Assembly: GCF_004025535.1 (NCBI RefSeq) | Contig: NZ_QJRG01000048.1 | Location: 250,933 to 314,932 of the forward strand | DNA: 64,000 bases | Reading direction: 5' to 3' | Source: Pseudomonas alkylphenolica | GTDB taxonomy: Bacteria; Pseudomonadota; Gammaproteobacteria; Pseudomonadales; Pseudomonadaceae | Part shown: positions 27,330-34,913 of the stretch, piece after piece | Numbering within the stretch: the stretch's first letter is position 1 | Layout: every line of letters starts with the position of its first letter | Translations under genes and position numbers: made by a program | Notes under the pieces: model-generated | The model's database searches: none | What the model saw: the letters and a program-made list of their open reading frames with translations, nothing else | Told to the model about the DNA's origin: nothing

Positions 27330-28619
27330 ATGTTACTGATGACAAATCGCTTCTTTACGCCTGCCCTGCTGGCTTGCACGCTGGCTGCCGGCACATTGCC
27401 CATCGGCGTTCAGGCGGCAGGGTTCATTGAAGACTCCAAAGCAAGCCTGATGCTGCGTAACCAGTACTACAACCGTGATTACAAGGACGACGGCAGCAAG
27501 TCGCAGATCCGCGAATGGGCGCAGGGCTTCATCGCCCAATATGCTTCAGGCTACACCCAGGGCACCCTGGGTTTTGGCCTCGACGCCCAGGCGTTTCTGG
27601 GCATCAAGCTGGACTCCTCGCCGGATCGCACCGGCTCCAATCTGCTCCCGGTGCACGACGACGGGCGTGCCGCCGATGACTTCTCGGAGCTGGGGCTGAC
27701 CGGGCGCATGCGCCTGTCGAAAACCGAACTGCTGCTGGGCACCCAGTACCCCCAGTTGCCCATTGCGCTGACGCCCTCTACGCGCCTGTACCCCGAAACC
27801 TTCCGCGGGGCGTCGTTGCGCTCACAGGACATCGACAACCTCAACCTGCAGGTGGGCCGCTTCGACCGGGTCAACCTGCGCGACTCCAGCAACAACGAAA
27901 CCATCGGTGTGGCCGCGCCCAACGCGCGCTTTGACCGTAACGCACGCTCCAACGACTTCAGCTACATCGGCGGTTACTACCAATGGTCGCCGACGTTGCA
28001 GTTGCGCTATTTCCACGCCCGCCTTGAGGACATCTACCGCCAGGACTACGCCGGTTTCAGCCACCGCCTGCCGCTGGGGCCCGGGGCGCTGCGCAGCCAG
28101 CTGCGCTATTTTGATTCACGCGAAGACGGCGAGGCACGTGCGGGACAGGTAGACAACCGCAACACCACCTTCAACCTGACCTACGACATCGCGGGCCACA
28201 GCATCGGCGCCGGCTTTCAGCACATGAGCGGCGACACGGCGATGCCTTACATCATGGGCGCCGACCCGGATGGGCTGAGTGAGTTTCTGTACAGCTCCGA
28301 CTTCGTCAACCCGCGCGAGACGGCCTGGCAGATCCGCCACGACTATGACTTTGCAGCACTGGGCATCCCCGGGCTGAGCAGCTGGGCGCGCTGGGTGCAC
28401 GGTTACGACATCGAGCTGCCGGACCGTTTGGGTGGCAAGGACCGCACCGAGACCGAAAAACAGATACAACTGGCCTATGTGATCCAGAGTGGCCCGGCAC
28501 GCGGATTGGCCTTGCGCGTGCGACACTCCTGGTACACCAACGACTTCAGCAACACCGCCAACTTTCGTGACGACCGCGAGTTGCGCATTCTCATCGACTA
28601 CAAGCTGGACCTGCTTTAG
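27330..28619 (+). CDS. OprD-family outer-membrane porin
   Basis: 429 residues with a signal peptide ending near VQAAG and the OprD/OpdK start GFIEDSKASLMLRNQYYNRDY. Beta-barrel alternation continues to the C-terminal RILIDYKLDLL. OprD-family channels take up specific carboxylates or basic amino acids; residues defining the substrate cannot be judged by eye. It lies downstream of the oxygenase and binding protein, with a hairpin near 27234-27253, and ends before a strong terminator. Likely uptake of the oxygenase substrate. Confidence 0.92.
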   Translation: MLLMTNRFFTPALLACTLAAGTLPIGVQAAGFIEDSKASLMLRNQYYNRDYKDDGSKSQIREWAQGFIAQYASGYTQGTLGFGLDAQAFLGIKLDSSPDRTGSNLLPVHDDGRAADDFSELGLTGRMRLSKTELLLGTQYPQLPIALTPSTRLYPETFRGASLRSQDIDNLNLQVGRFDRVNLRDSSNNETIGVAAPNARFDRNARSNDFSYIGGYYQWSPTLQLRYFHARLEDIYRQDYAGFSHRLPLGPGALRSQLRYFDSREDGEARAGQVDNRNTTFNLTYDIAGHSIGAGFQHMSGDTAMPYIMGADPDGLSEFLYSSDFVNPRETAWQIRHDYDFAALGIPGLSSWARWVHGYDIELPDRLGGKDRTETEKQIQLAYVIQSGPARGLALRVRHSWYTNDFSNTANFRDDRELRILIDYKLDLL

Positions 28620-28641
28620 GTCACTGCCGGCCACACCTGAA

Positions 28642-28669
28642 AAAAAGCCTGCGTCTACGCAGGCTTTTT
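28642..28669. terminator. Bidirectional terminator between porin and ppk2
   Basis: AAAAAGCCTGCG-TCTA-CGCAGGCTTTTT is a 12-bp stem with A and T tracts on both sides, serving the converging porin and ppk2 genes. Confidence 0.93.
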
Positions 28670-28678
28670 GTGTCGCTT

Positions 28679-29500
28679 TCAGTACTGCTCGGCCACCCGT
28701 TTGTACTGGTAATTGGGATCGCGATAATTACCAGGCTTCTGCCGTTTAGGCAGTTTGACCTTCTCGCGCGGAATCTCTTTGTAAGGAATATGGCTGAGGA
28801 TGTCGGCGATGATATTCAGCCGGGCGCGGCGCTTGTCGTTCGAGTCAGCCACATACCACGGCGCATGCCCGGTGTCGGTAGCCTTGAACATGTCATCGCG
28901 AGCACGTGAGTAGTCGTACCAGCGGCTGTATGACTTCAGGTCCATGGGTGACAGTTTCCAGATTTTCCGGCCGTCCTCGATCCGTGCTTCAAGGCGGCGG
29001 GTCTGTTCCTCTTCGCTGACTTCCAGCCAGTACTTGAGCAGGATCACACCCGAGTCGATGATTGCACGCTCCACTGCCGGTACGGCGTTGAGGAAACCCT
29101 CAGCCTGTTCTTGCGTGCAAAAACCCATCACCCGCTCGACACCGGCGCGGTTGTACCAGCTGCGGTCAAAGATCACCACCTCACCGGCGGCAGGCAGGTG
29201 CGGCAGGTAGCGCTGCAGATACATCTGGCTTTTTTCACGGTCGTTGGGCGCCGGCAACGCCATCACGCGAAACACGCGGGGGCTCACCCGCTCGGTCAGG
29301 GCCTTGATCGTCCCGCCCTTGCCGGCACCATCGCGGCCTTCAAACAGGATGCAAACCTTGATGCCTTTTTCCTTTACCCATTCCTGCATCTTGACCAGCT
29401 CGATATGCAGCAAGCGCAGCTGCTCGAGGTAGTCCTTGTTCTTCAACTTGGTATCTTTTGAGGGCTTGCGCTTATCAGCACCTTTCTTGTCTTTTGCCAT
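28679..29500 (-). CDS. ppk2: Polyphosphate kinase 2
   Basis: 273 residues: Walker A GRDGAGKGG (55-63), Walker B VIFDRSWYNR (Asp112) and the lid region KYWLEVSEEEQTRRLEAR, i.e. a single-domain PPK2. It transfers phosphate between polyphosphate and nucleotides, mainly making GTP/ATP from polyP. The ATG at 29500 has GAGG 8 nt upstream; the much longer upstream opening (to 30169) runs under the divergent AraC gene and is an artefact. The Lys-rich N-terminus (1-22) is probably flexible. The 5' region contains a Pho-box-like sequence, so phosphate control is plausible. Confidence 0.95.
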   Translation of the reverse strand: MAKDKKGADKRKPSKDTKLKNKDYLEQLRLLHIELVKMQEWVKEKGIKVCILFEGRDGAGKGGTIKALTERVSPRVFRVMALPAPNDREKSQMYLQRYLPHLPAAGEVVIFDRSWYNRAGVERVMGFCTQEQAEGFLNAVPAVERAIIDSGVILLKYWLEVSEEEQTRRLEARIEDGRKIWKLSPMDLKSYSRWYDYSRARDDMFKATDTGHAPWYVADSNDKRRARLNIIADILSHIPYKEIPREKVKLPKRQKPGNYRDPNYQYKRVAEQY

Positions 29501-29577
29501 GAACAAAGCCTCGTGTCCGTTAATGCCTTGAATCCAGCGTGTGAGTCTAGTCGAAGGTTTTCGCTGCAGCCTGAGCC

Positions 29578-29595
29578 AAGTCATACTTCTGTCAT
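29578..29595 (+). promoter_or_regulatory. Pho-box-like sequence
   Basis: AAGTCATACTTCTGTCAT matches the PhoB double half-site (CTGTCAT-N4-CTGTCAT): 5/7 in the first half, 7/7 in the second, correct 4-nt spacer. A TAGCGT -10-like hexamer begins 10 nt later (29606-29611), pointing at the AraC gene. ppk2 starts 78 bp away on the other strand. Confidence 0.5.
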
Positions 29596-29662
29596 CAGGC
29601 CCTGCTAGCGTCGCTGCGCATTCCCGCGCCTGCCCGCGCTCCTGTTCAAGGCGACACTGACG

Positions 29663-30664
29663 GTGTATTCCAGCCCAACCCGCAAGCCCATCATCCTTCG
29701 CGCTGACGTGATGAACAGCGATGTATTCGAGGCGATGTTCGCCCAGCTGTTCGGCAACCTCTATGCCGATACCCCGCCGCTGCCCAACGACATCGTCATC
29801 GGTGGCGTCTATGGCCGCTATGAAGGTGTCAGCTTCCGGCACATGCACTATCAGGGCGACTTCACCATCACGCTCCCCAGCCCCGCAGACGAAATCACTT
29901 TCGTGCTGCCCATTGCCGGCAAGATCATCGTTAACCAGGCCAGCGATAGCGTGGGCTCGAGCCACGTCGGCCTGGCCATCGACAAACGTGAGATGCACTC
30001 GATGCGCGTGGTCGACGGTCATTCCCAGCATGGCCTTTCGATTCGCCGTTCGCTGCTGACCGAACGATTGTCGCTGTTGCTGGGCAAGCCGATCGTGCAA
30101 GCGCTGCGCTTTGAGCCACGGGTGAACCTTGACGTACCGGCGTTGCAGGGCATCCGGGCGCTGGTGCAACTGGCCACTGGCAACGACTTCGACCTGCTGA
30201 TCAACACGGGCTCATTGATGCCGGTACGCCTGCAGGAAATGCTCATTGATGCAGTGCTGGAAGCCTGGCCACACAATTTCACCGAGGCGTTGCGCCGCCC
30301 AGCGCCCCGGATTGCGCCGCGCCATGTGAAGGTGGCCATGGATTACATCCACAGCCATCCGCAGCAACGGGTCGGCAGCAGTGAACTGGCGCAGTTGAGC
30401 AATACCAGCCTGCGAGCGCTGCAGGACGGCTTTCAGCGCTTTGCCGGCACCTCGATTGTTGCCTACCAACGCCAGGTACGCCTGGAGCAGGCCTACACGG
30501 CATTGGCCAGCGACGGCGCGCCGTCGGTCTCCGAGGTGGCCTTGCAACATGGTTTCAGCAACGTCGGCAGGTTCTGCCAGTATTTCCAGGGCGCTTACGG
30601 CGTAAGCCCCGCCGATGTGCGAAAGCGCCCGACGCTCTGCATCGGCAGCAGATCGCCGGGCTGA
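29663..30664 (+). CDS. AraC-family regulator (AraC_binding_2 type)
   Basis: 333 residues. The N-terminal cupin-like ligand domain of the XylS/AraC_binding_2 type (about 40-210) is followed by an AraC helix-turn-helix domain (MDYIHSHPQQRVGSSELAQL onward; ALQHGFSNVGRFCQYFQGAYGVSP). The start is GTG 29663 with AAGG 11 nt upstream; ATG 29711 is an alternative with no ribosome site. Divergent from ppk2 and convergent with the phosphatase autotransporter (3-bp gap). The preceding Pho-box-like sequence points to it. Target genes unknown. Confidence 0.85.
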   Translation: MYSSPTRKPIILRADVMNSDVFEAMFAQLFGNLYADTPPLPNDIVIGGVYGRYEGVSFRHMHYQGDFTITLPSPADEITFVLPIAGKIIVNQASDSVGSSHVGLAIDKREMHSMRVVDGHSQHGLSIRRSLLTERLSLLLGKPIVQALRFEPRVNLDVPALQGIRALVQLATGNDFDLLINTGSLMPVRLQEMLIDAVLEAWPHNFTEALRRPAPRIAPRHVKVAMDYIHSHPQQRVGSSELAQLSNTSLRALQDGFQRFAGTSIVAYQRQVRLEQAYTALASDGAPSVSEVALQHGFSNVGRFCQYFQGAYGVSPADVRKRPTLCIGSRSPG

Positions 30665-30667
30665 GGG

Positions 30668-32578
30668 TCAGAACAGGTAACTGGCCTTGAGGCTGCCACT
30701 GGCACCGTGGCTGTCGCCGCCACCACTGGCACCCACCTCAGCACCGACACTCAAGGCGCCCAAGGTCGCCATCAGGTTGACCCCGGCGCTGAACTGGTCG
30801 CGGTTATCAAAGGCAGCGCGCTGTTCAACATCCAGGCCGAGCAAGTGCCCCTGGCTGTCGAGGGTGTTATCGCCCAGTACGTGCTCATAGCCGACGTCGA
30901 TGCCCGGCACCCATTGCCAGGCGCCGACGTCAAAGGCGCTGAATGATGCATTGAGGTTGACGAAGGCGCTGGTACGGGTCTCGCTGATGCCGTCTACCGC
31001 CAGCGCCAGTTCGCTGCCTTTTTCCGTAAAGTCGGAGATATCCAGATGGCTGGCGCGCACACCGAGAGTCGGCTCAAGCACCATGCCGTTCACCGGCGTG
31101 CGATAACCCAAGGCCAGGCTGGCGCCCGTGAGGGTGCCGTGGCTGTCGCCTTTGGCCGTGCCCAGGCCACCGCCCAGGTCACGTTTGCTGTCGTAGTCCA
31201 GCCAGCCGGCGCTGGCATCGGCGTCGACGAACACCCCGTGTTCCAGGCCATCGGGCGCAAAGCGTGCGCCGGCGCGGATGAAGCTGAGGTCGGTATCCAC
31301 CTCGCCGCCTGCCCCGCCCACCGAGCCGTTGCTGTAGCCAATACCGGCATAGGCACTGAGCTGCTCCGAGAAGCGTTGGGTCAGGCCGACCATCATGCCC
31401 TGGCTGTGTTCATTGCTGCTGGCGGCGTGGTTCGAGCCGTCGGTACCCAGGTAGCTGGCCAGCGCGGTAGTCCACAGGCGGTACTGCCCGACCTTGAGCT
31501 CGGTACCCCGGGTGTAGGGCGTCGCCGCCTGGTCGATCAGCGCATCCTGGCGCAGCAGGTAGCTGGCCGCATCGGCATGCACCTGGCCGCCAACCGTCGA
31601 CTCGACGCCGCCAAGGGTGCCGGCATCAATGGCCGATTGCAGGTAGAAGTTATAGGCCGTGTCGGCGCCGGACAGGCTGCTGTTCTGCAGCTGTTGCAAT
31701 AAAACGGCACCCGCCGCCGCATTGCCGAGCAACCCGGCCTGGCCCGGCAGGCTGTTGTATTCGACCAGTTTGGCGCGCAGCACGTAGAGCGTCTCTTGCG
31801 ACAGGCCCAGGCCGGTCTTGAGGTAGTTGTCCATGCTGCCGTACTGGCTGATCACTTCGTCCAGCCCGGCTTGCAGGAAGCTTGCGTCGACGGTGAGCAT
31901 CGGGCCATAGATGGCGGCCATGCTCGCCGGCATCGCGGCCAGGGTTTTGGCCACGCGCGCTGCGGTGTAGTCATTGGTCGCCAGGTAGTCCGCCATGATC
32001 GTGGCGTTATCGACACCCGCCAGGCTCAACAGCACTGCCGAAGTCCAGCCGGTGCGGTCCTTGCCGGCCGTACAGTGAAACAACGCCGCGCCGTCGACAT
32101 CGGCCAGCGCCGTGAACAGCGCCCCGAACTGGTTGCGCATGCCGGCATCGCTGACAAAGCTGCGGTTGGCGTCCTGCATCATGGCCATGGCCTGGTCTGC
32201 ACTGCTGATCGAGACGGTGGTGATATTGGCCCCGGAAGTCCCGCTGCCAATAATGTCGATGTTGCGGTAGGTCGCCCCGGTGAGCAGGGTGTCGGGGGTG
32301 GCGGCGATCTCACTGGGTGTGCGCAGGTCGTAGATGGCGCGGATGCCCAGACCGTTGAGGGTAGCCAGGTCAGCGGCCGATGGCGTCAGGGCGTTGGAGC
32401 GGTAGAACACCCCGGCGCGCATCGTGCCATCATTGCGCGTGGTGTAGGCGCTGGTGGTACCGGCGACATCGCGAAAGTTGTCGATACTCGCCAGGCGCGG
32501 CGTATCGAGGGTGGCGGCCTGGGCAGCGGCGATGGACAGGCTCAGGACAGACAGCGAACACAAAAGACGTTGAAACAC
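30668..32578 (-). CDS. Secreted tyrosine phosphatase fused to an autotransporter barrel
   Basis: 636 residues. Signal peptide 1-21 (AAAQA-A). A tyrosine-phosphatase-like domain (about 28-270) has the P-loop HCTAGKDRTG with nucleophile Cys169 and Arg175, as in bacterial and Listeria-LipA-like PTPs. After a linker, an autotransporter-type beta-barrel spans about residues 365-636 and ends in LKASYLF with the C-terminal Phe typical of outer-membrane proteins. The enzyme would be displayed on or released from the cell surface. GTG start with GAGG 8 nt upstream. Upstream DNA holds 13-bp direct repeats. LipA-like members act on phosphotyrosine or phosphoinositides; the substrate here is unknown. Confidence 0.9.
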   Translation of the reverse strand: MFQRLLCSLSVLSLSIAAAQAATLDTPRLASIDNFRDVAGTTSAYTTRNDGTMRAGVFYRSNALTPSAADLATLNGLGIRAIYDLRTPSEIAATPDTLLTGATYRNIDIIGSGTSGANITTVSISSADQAMAMMQDANRSFVSDAGMRNQFGALFTALADVDGAALFHCTAGKDRTGWTSAVLLSLAGVDNATIMADYLATNDYTAARVAKTLAAMPASMAAIYGPMLTVDASFLQAGLDEVISQYGSMDNYLKTGLGLSQETLYVLRAKLVEYNSLPGQAGLLGNAAAGAVLLQQLQNSSLSGADTAYNFYLQSAIDAGTLGGVESTVGGQVHADAASYLLRQDALIDQAATPYTRGTELKVGQYRLWTTALASYLGTDGSNHAASSNEHSQGMMVGLTQRFSEQLSAYAGIGYSNGSVGGAGGEVDTDLSFIRAGARFAPDGLEHGVFVDADASAGWLDYDSKRDLGGGLGTAKGDSHGTLTGASLALGYRTPVNGMVLEPTLGVRASHLDISDFTEKGSELALAVDGISETRTSAFVNLNASFSAFDVGAWQWVPGIDVGYEHVLGDNTLDSQGHLLGLDVEQRAAFDNRDQFSAGVNLMATLGALSVGAEVGASGGGDSHGASGSLKASYLF

Positions 32579-32671
32579 GGTGCAGCCTCATAGATGACAG
32601 CGTTGGGCTGGCCACTATTGAGGGCACACATGAAACTAAATGTTACAGAGCAGTGGCTACCGCAAATCGCT

Positions 32672-32704
32672 GCGCGATCTGTCCTCAGACCGCGCGATCT
32701 GTCC
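32672..32704. promoter_or_regulatory. Tandem 13-bp direct repeats, 20-bp period
   Basis: GCGCGATCTGTCC occurs perfectly at 32672-32684 and 32692-32704, i.e. with a 20-bp period (about two helical turns). They lie 95-127 bp upstream of the phosphatase-autotransporter start, as expected for a tandem activator site. The regulator is unknown. Confidence 0.5.
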
Positions 32705-32721
32705 GTACGGGGGTGCAGGGG

Positions 32722-33576
32722 TCAATCTTTCTGTCGGGCGTCGAGTTTTTCTACCAGCGCTTTGGCCAATGCGTGATCCGAGAACGGGTTTTGCCCGGTG
32801 ATCAGCTCGCGATCCACCACCACATTGGGCATCCACGCTTGCGCATAGCTCATGTTGCCACCCGCACCGGCCATGGCCTTGGCCGGGTAGAACAGCAGGC
32901 GCTCACCCTTGAGCGAACCTTCGAACACCTGTTCTTCCGGGTCCGAGAAGATGGTCATGCGGTAGCCCTGATAGATCCAGTTGCTGGCCGCGGGTGTCTC
33001 GCCGCGGCTGAGCGCCGCCTGGTAAGCGGCCGGATCCTGCTGTGCTGAAAGCAACGCGATCGGGCCATGGCAAATGGCGGCCGTGGGCTTGCCGGCCTGA
33101 TGGAAATGGCGCAGCAAGGCGCCGACCTGCGGGTTGTTGGCCAGGTCAATCAGCGGTGCATGGCCCCCAGGAATCAGCAACCCGGCGTAACGGTCCAGGT
33201 CCCCGGAAAGTACCTCGCTGAGTGACAAGCTATCGTTGATGCCGGGCAGGCCGTCAACGACTGACTGGATGCGCTGCATTTGCGCGGTGTCTTTGCCGAA
33301 ATACGAGGGGTCGATCGAGGTTTTATCGACACGTGGCGCGTTACCCTTCGGGGTCACCAGCACCAGCGTGTAACCGGCCTTGATCAGTTCATTGGCCGGT
33401 ACACCGAACTCGTTGAGGTAATAACCGGTGGTGTACTGCTTGCCACCCTGCAAGGGCAGCTGGTGTTCGCTGGACAGCAACACCAGCACCTCGCCTTTGG
33501 ACGCGGCCGCCGCCGTGCCGGCCAGCAAGGTACCGGCCAAGGCAAGGGCCACTTTATTGATAGTGTTCCGGGTCAT
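32722..33576 (-). CDS. Exported DJ-1/PfpI family protein
   Basis: 284 residues from ATG 33576. A Sec-type signal (LALAGTLLAGTAAAA) precedes a DJ-1/PfpI class I glutamine-amidotransferase-like domain: SSEHQLPL, LLIPGGHAPL and the nucleophile elbow AICHGP with Cys. The layout with LQGGKQYTTGYYLNEFG resembles Hsp31-like glyoxalase III/deglycase proteins, which are normally cytoplasmic; here it should be periplasmic. The ATG overlaps the stop of the ABM gene by 4 bp, so the two are co-translated. A longer upstream opening overlaps that gene and is not used. Confidence 0.87.
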   Translation of the reverse strand: MTRNTINKVALALAGTLLAGTAAAASKGEVLVLLSSEHQLPLQGGKQYTTGYYLNEFGVPANELIKAGYTLVLVTPKGNAPRVDKTSIDPSYFGKDTAQMQRIQSVVDGLPGINDSLSLSEVLSGDLDRYAGLLIPGGHAPLIDLANNPQVGALLRHFHQAGKPTAAICHGPIALLSAQQDPAAYQAALSRGETPAASNWIYQGYRMTIFSDPEEQVFEGSLKGERLLFYPAKAMAGAGGNMSYAQAWMPNVVVDRELITGQNPFSDHALAKALVEKLDARQKD

Positions 33577-33890
33577 GCGCCTGCTCCATTGAACGGTGCC
33601 AGATCCAGCGCACGGCCCAGACGAACCTCGACCGGGGCCGCTACCCACTCGCCCGTGGCGGCCCGATAGGCCTGGTAGTGCGCACTCTGGCGGTGTGCTT
33701 CAACCGCCGCGGCGTCGATGTAGAGTTCGAACAGGTCGAAGGCCAGTTCGCCACCTTCGCGCACGAACAGGTCGTAACGCAGGTTGCCCGGCTCGGCACG
33801 GGAACGCTCGACCATCACCCGCAGTGCTTGCTCCACGGCTTCACGGTGCTCGGGTTTGGGGCGGATTGTGGCAAAGATGCTGATGGTCAT
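33573..33890 (-). CDS. Antibiotic biosynthesis monooxygenase (ABM) domain protein
   Basis: 105 residues of the dimeric ferredoxin-like ABM/YgiN fold: ISIFATIRPKPEH start, EPGNLRYDLF and FELYIDAAAVEAHRQSAHYQAY. Family members oxidise quinols or act as haem- or quinone-related monooxygenases without cofactor. First gene of a two-gene operon with the exported DJ-1-like protein, divergent from a LysR regulator; together they look like a quinone/electrophile stress response. The upstream sequence holds the shared LysR-type site. Confidence 0.88.
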   Translation of the reverse strand: MTISIFATIRPKPEHREAVEQALRVMVERSRAEPGNLRYDLFVREGGELAFDLFELYIDAAAVEAHRQSAHYQAYRAATGEWVAAPVEVRLGRALDLAPFNGAGA

Positions 33891-33947
33891 GGGGTCTCCT
33901 GAGGGTCAGCGATGTCAGTAGCCACTATCCTAGACAAGTCGCTAAGA

Positions 33948-33961
33948 TTCGAAAATTCGAA
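33948..33961. promoter_or_regulatory. LysR-type operator candidate (TTCGAA-AA-TTCGAA)
   Basis: Two TTCGAA half-sites 2 bp apart form a near-perfect palindrome that satisfies T-N11-A. It lies between the divergent ABM gene (start 33890) and LysR gene (start 33987), where an autoregulatory LysR site is expected. Confidence 0.5.
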
Positions 33962-33986
33962 AGCTTTAATTTCTGGCATTCAAAAT

Positions 33987-34904
33987 ATGAATATCAACAA
34001 GAAGGACCTGAACCTGCTGCTGGTGTTCCATGTGCTCTACCAGGAGCGCAATGCCTCGTTGGCCGCCACGCGCATGGCCCTCAGCCAGCCGGCGCTCAGC
34101 CACAAGCTGAACAAGCTGCGCCAGCAACTGGGCGATCCGTTGTTCGTTCGCGCACCGCGTGGCCTGTCGCCAACACCCCGTGCGCACGAGCTGGCTCCGC
34201 AGGTGCAGCGCCTGGTGGGGGAACTGGAGGCCTTCTACGAGCACTGCGACGGCAGCGACTTTCTGGCCCGCGCCGAACGCATCCACCTCTACAGCACCGA
34301 CTACGTCGAGCAAACCTTGCTGCCCGGGCTGCTGCCGATACTGCGCAGCCAGGCGCCCAATCTGGTGTTGATCACCCACAACACCCGCGGTCAGTTGCCG
34401 CGTGAGGCGCTGGAAAAAGGCACCTGCGACGTCGCCATCGCCGGTTTCTATACCGACCTGCCGGATACCTTTCACCAGCAACGCCTGCTCAGCGAAGACT
34501 TTGTGGTGCTCGCCTCCAAGGGCAATACGCGACTGGGCAAGGGCCTGGACCTGGATGCCTTCCTGGCCTGCGAGCACCTGCTGACCACCCTCACCGGCGA
34601 TCTGGACGGTGTGGTGGACAAAGCCTTGCAGGCCAAGGGGCTGAATCGGCGGATCGCCGCAGGGTTATCGAGCTTCATCGCCCCGAGCCGGCTGATCCGC
34701 GGCACCGACATGCTGCTGACCTGCCTGCGCTCACTGGCGGTCGAGGCGGTGGAACATGATGCCGACCTGCGCCTGCACCCGCTGCCGTTGACACTGCCAC
34801 GGGTCGAGGTGATGCAGATCTGGCACGCCCGCACCGACGCCGACCCGTTGCGGCGCTGGCTGCGCCAGCAGGTGCACGCCGTGGCCCAGGGGCTTGGGGG
34901 CTAA
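33987..34904 (+). CDS. LysR-family transcriptional regulator
   Basis: 305 residues from ATG 33987 (MNINKKDLNLLLVF), the normal LysR start; the frame extends to 33912 but that adds an atypical N-terminus. Winged helix-turn-helix: ASLAATRMALSQPALSHKLNKLRQQLGDPLFVR. Substrate domain follows. The NodD/PcpR-like start pattern is common in regulators of quinone or aromatic-stress genes. Divergent from the ABM/DJ-1 operon and thus its probable regulator. It is not a CatR, being far from catBCA and of a different subtype. Convergent with betT (9-bp gap). Confidence 0.9.
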   Translation: MNINKKDLNLLLVFHVLYQERNASLAATRMALSQPALSHKLNKLRQQLGDPLFVRAPRGLSPTPRAHELAPQVQRLVGELEAFYEHCDGSDFLARAERIHLYSTDYVEQTLLPGLLPILRSQAPNLVLITHNTRGQLPREALEKGTCDVAIAGFYTDLPDTFHQQRLLSEDFVVLASKGNTRLGKGLDLDAFLACEHLLTTLTGDLDGVVDKALQAKGLNRRIAAGLSSFIAPSRLIRGTDMLLTCLRSLAVEAVEHDADLRLHPLPLTLPRVEVMQIWHARTDADPLRRWLRQQVHAVAQGLGG

Positions 34905-34913
34905 GAGACGCGG

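Noticed and set aside
29501..30169. Upstream extension of ppk2 by about 220 codons
   Set aside because: It overlaps the AraC gene on the other strand and has no PPK2 similarity; the ATG at 29500 has a proper ribosome site.
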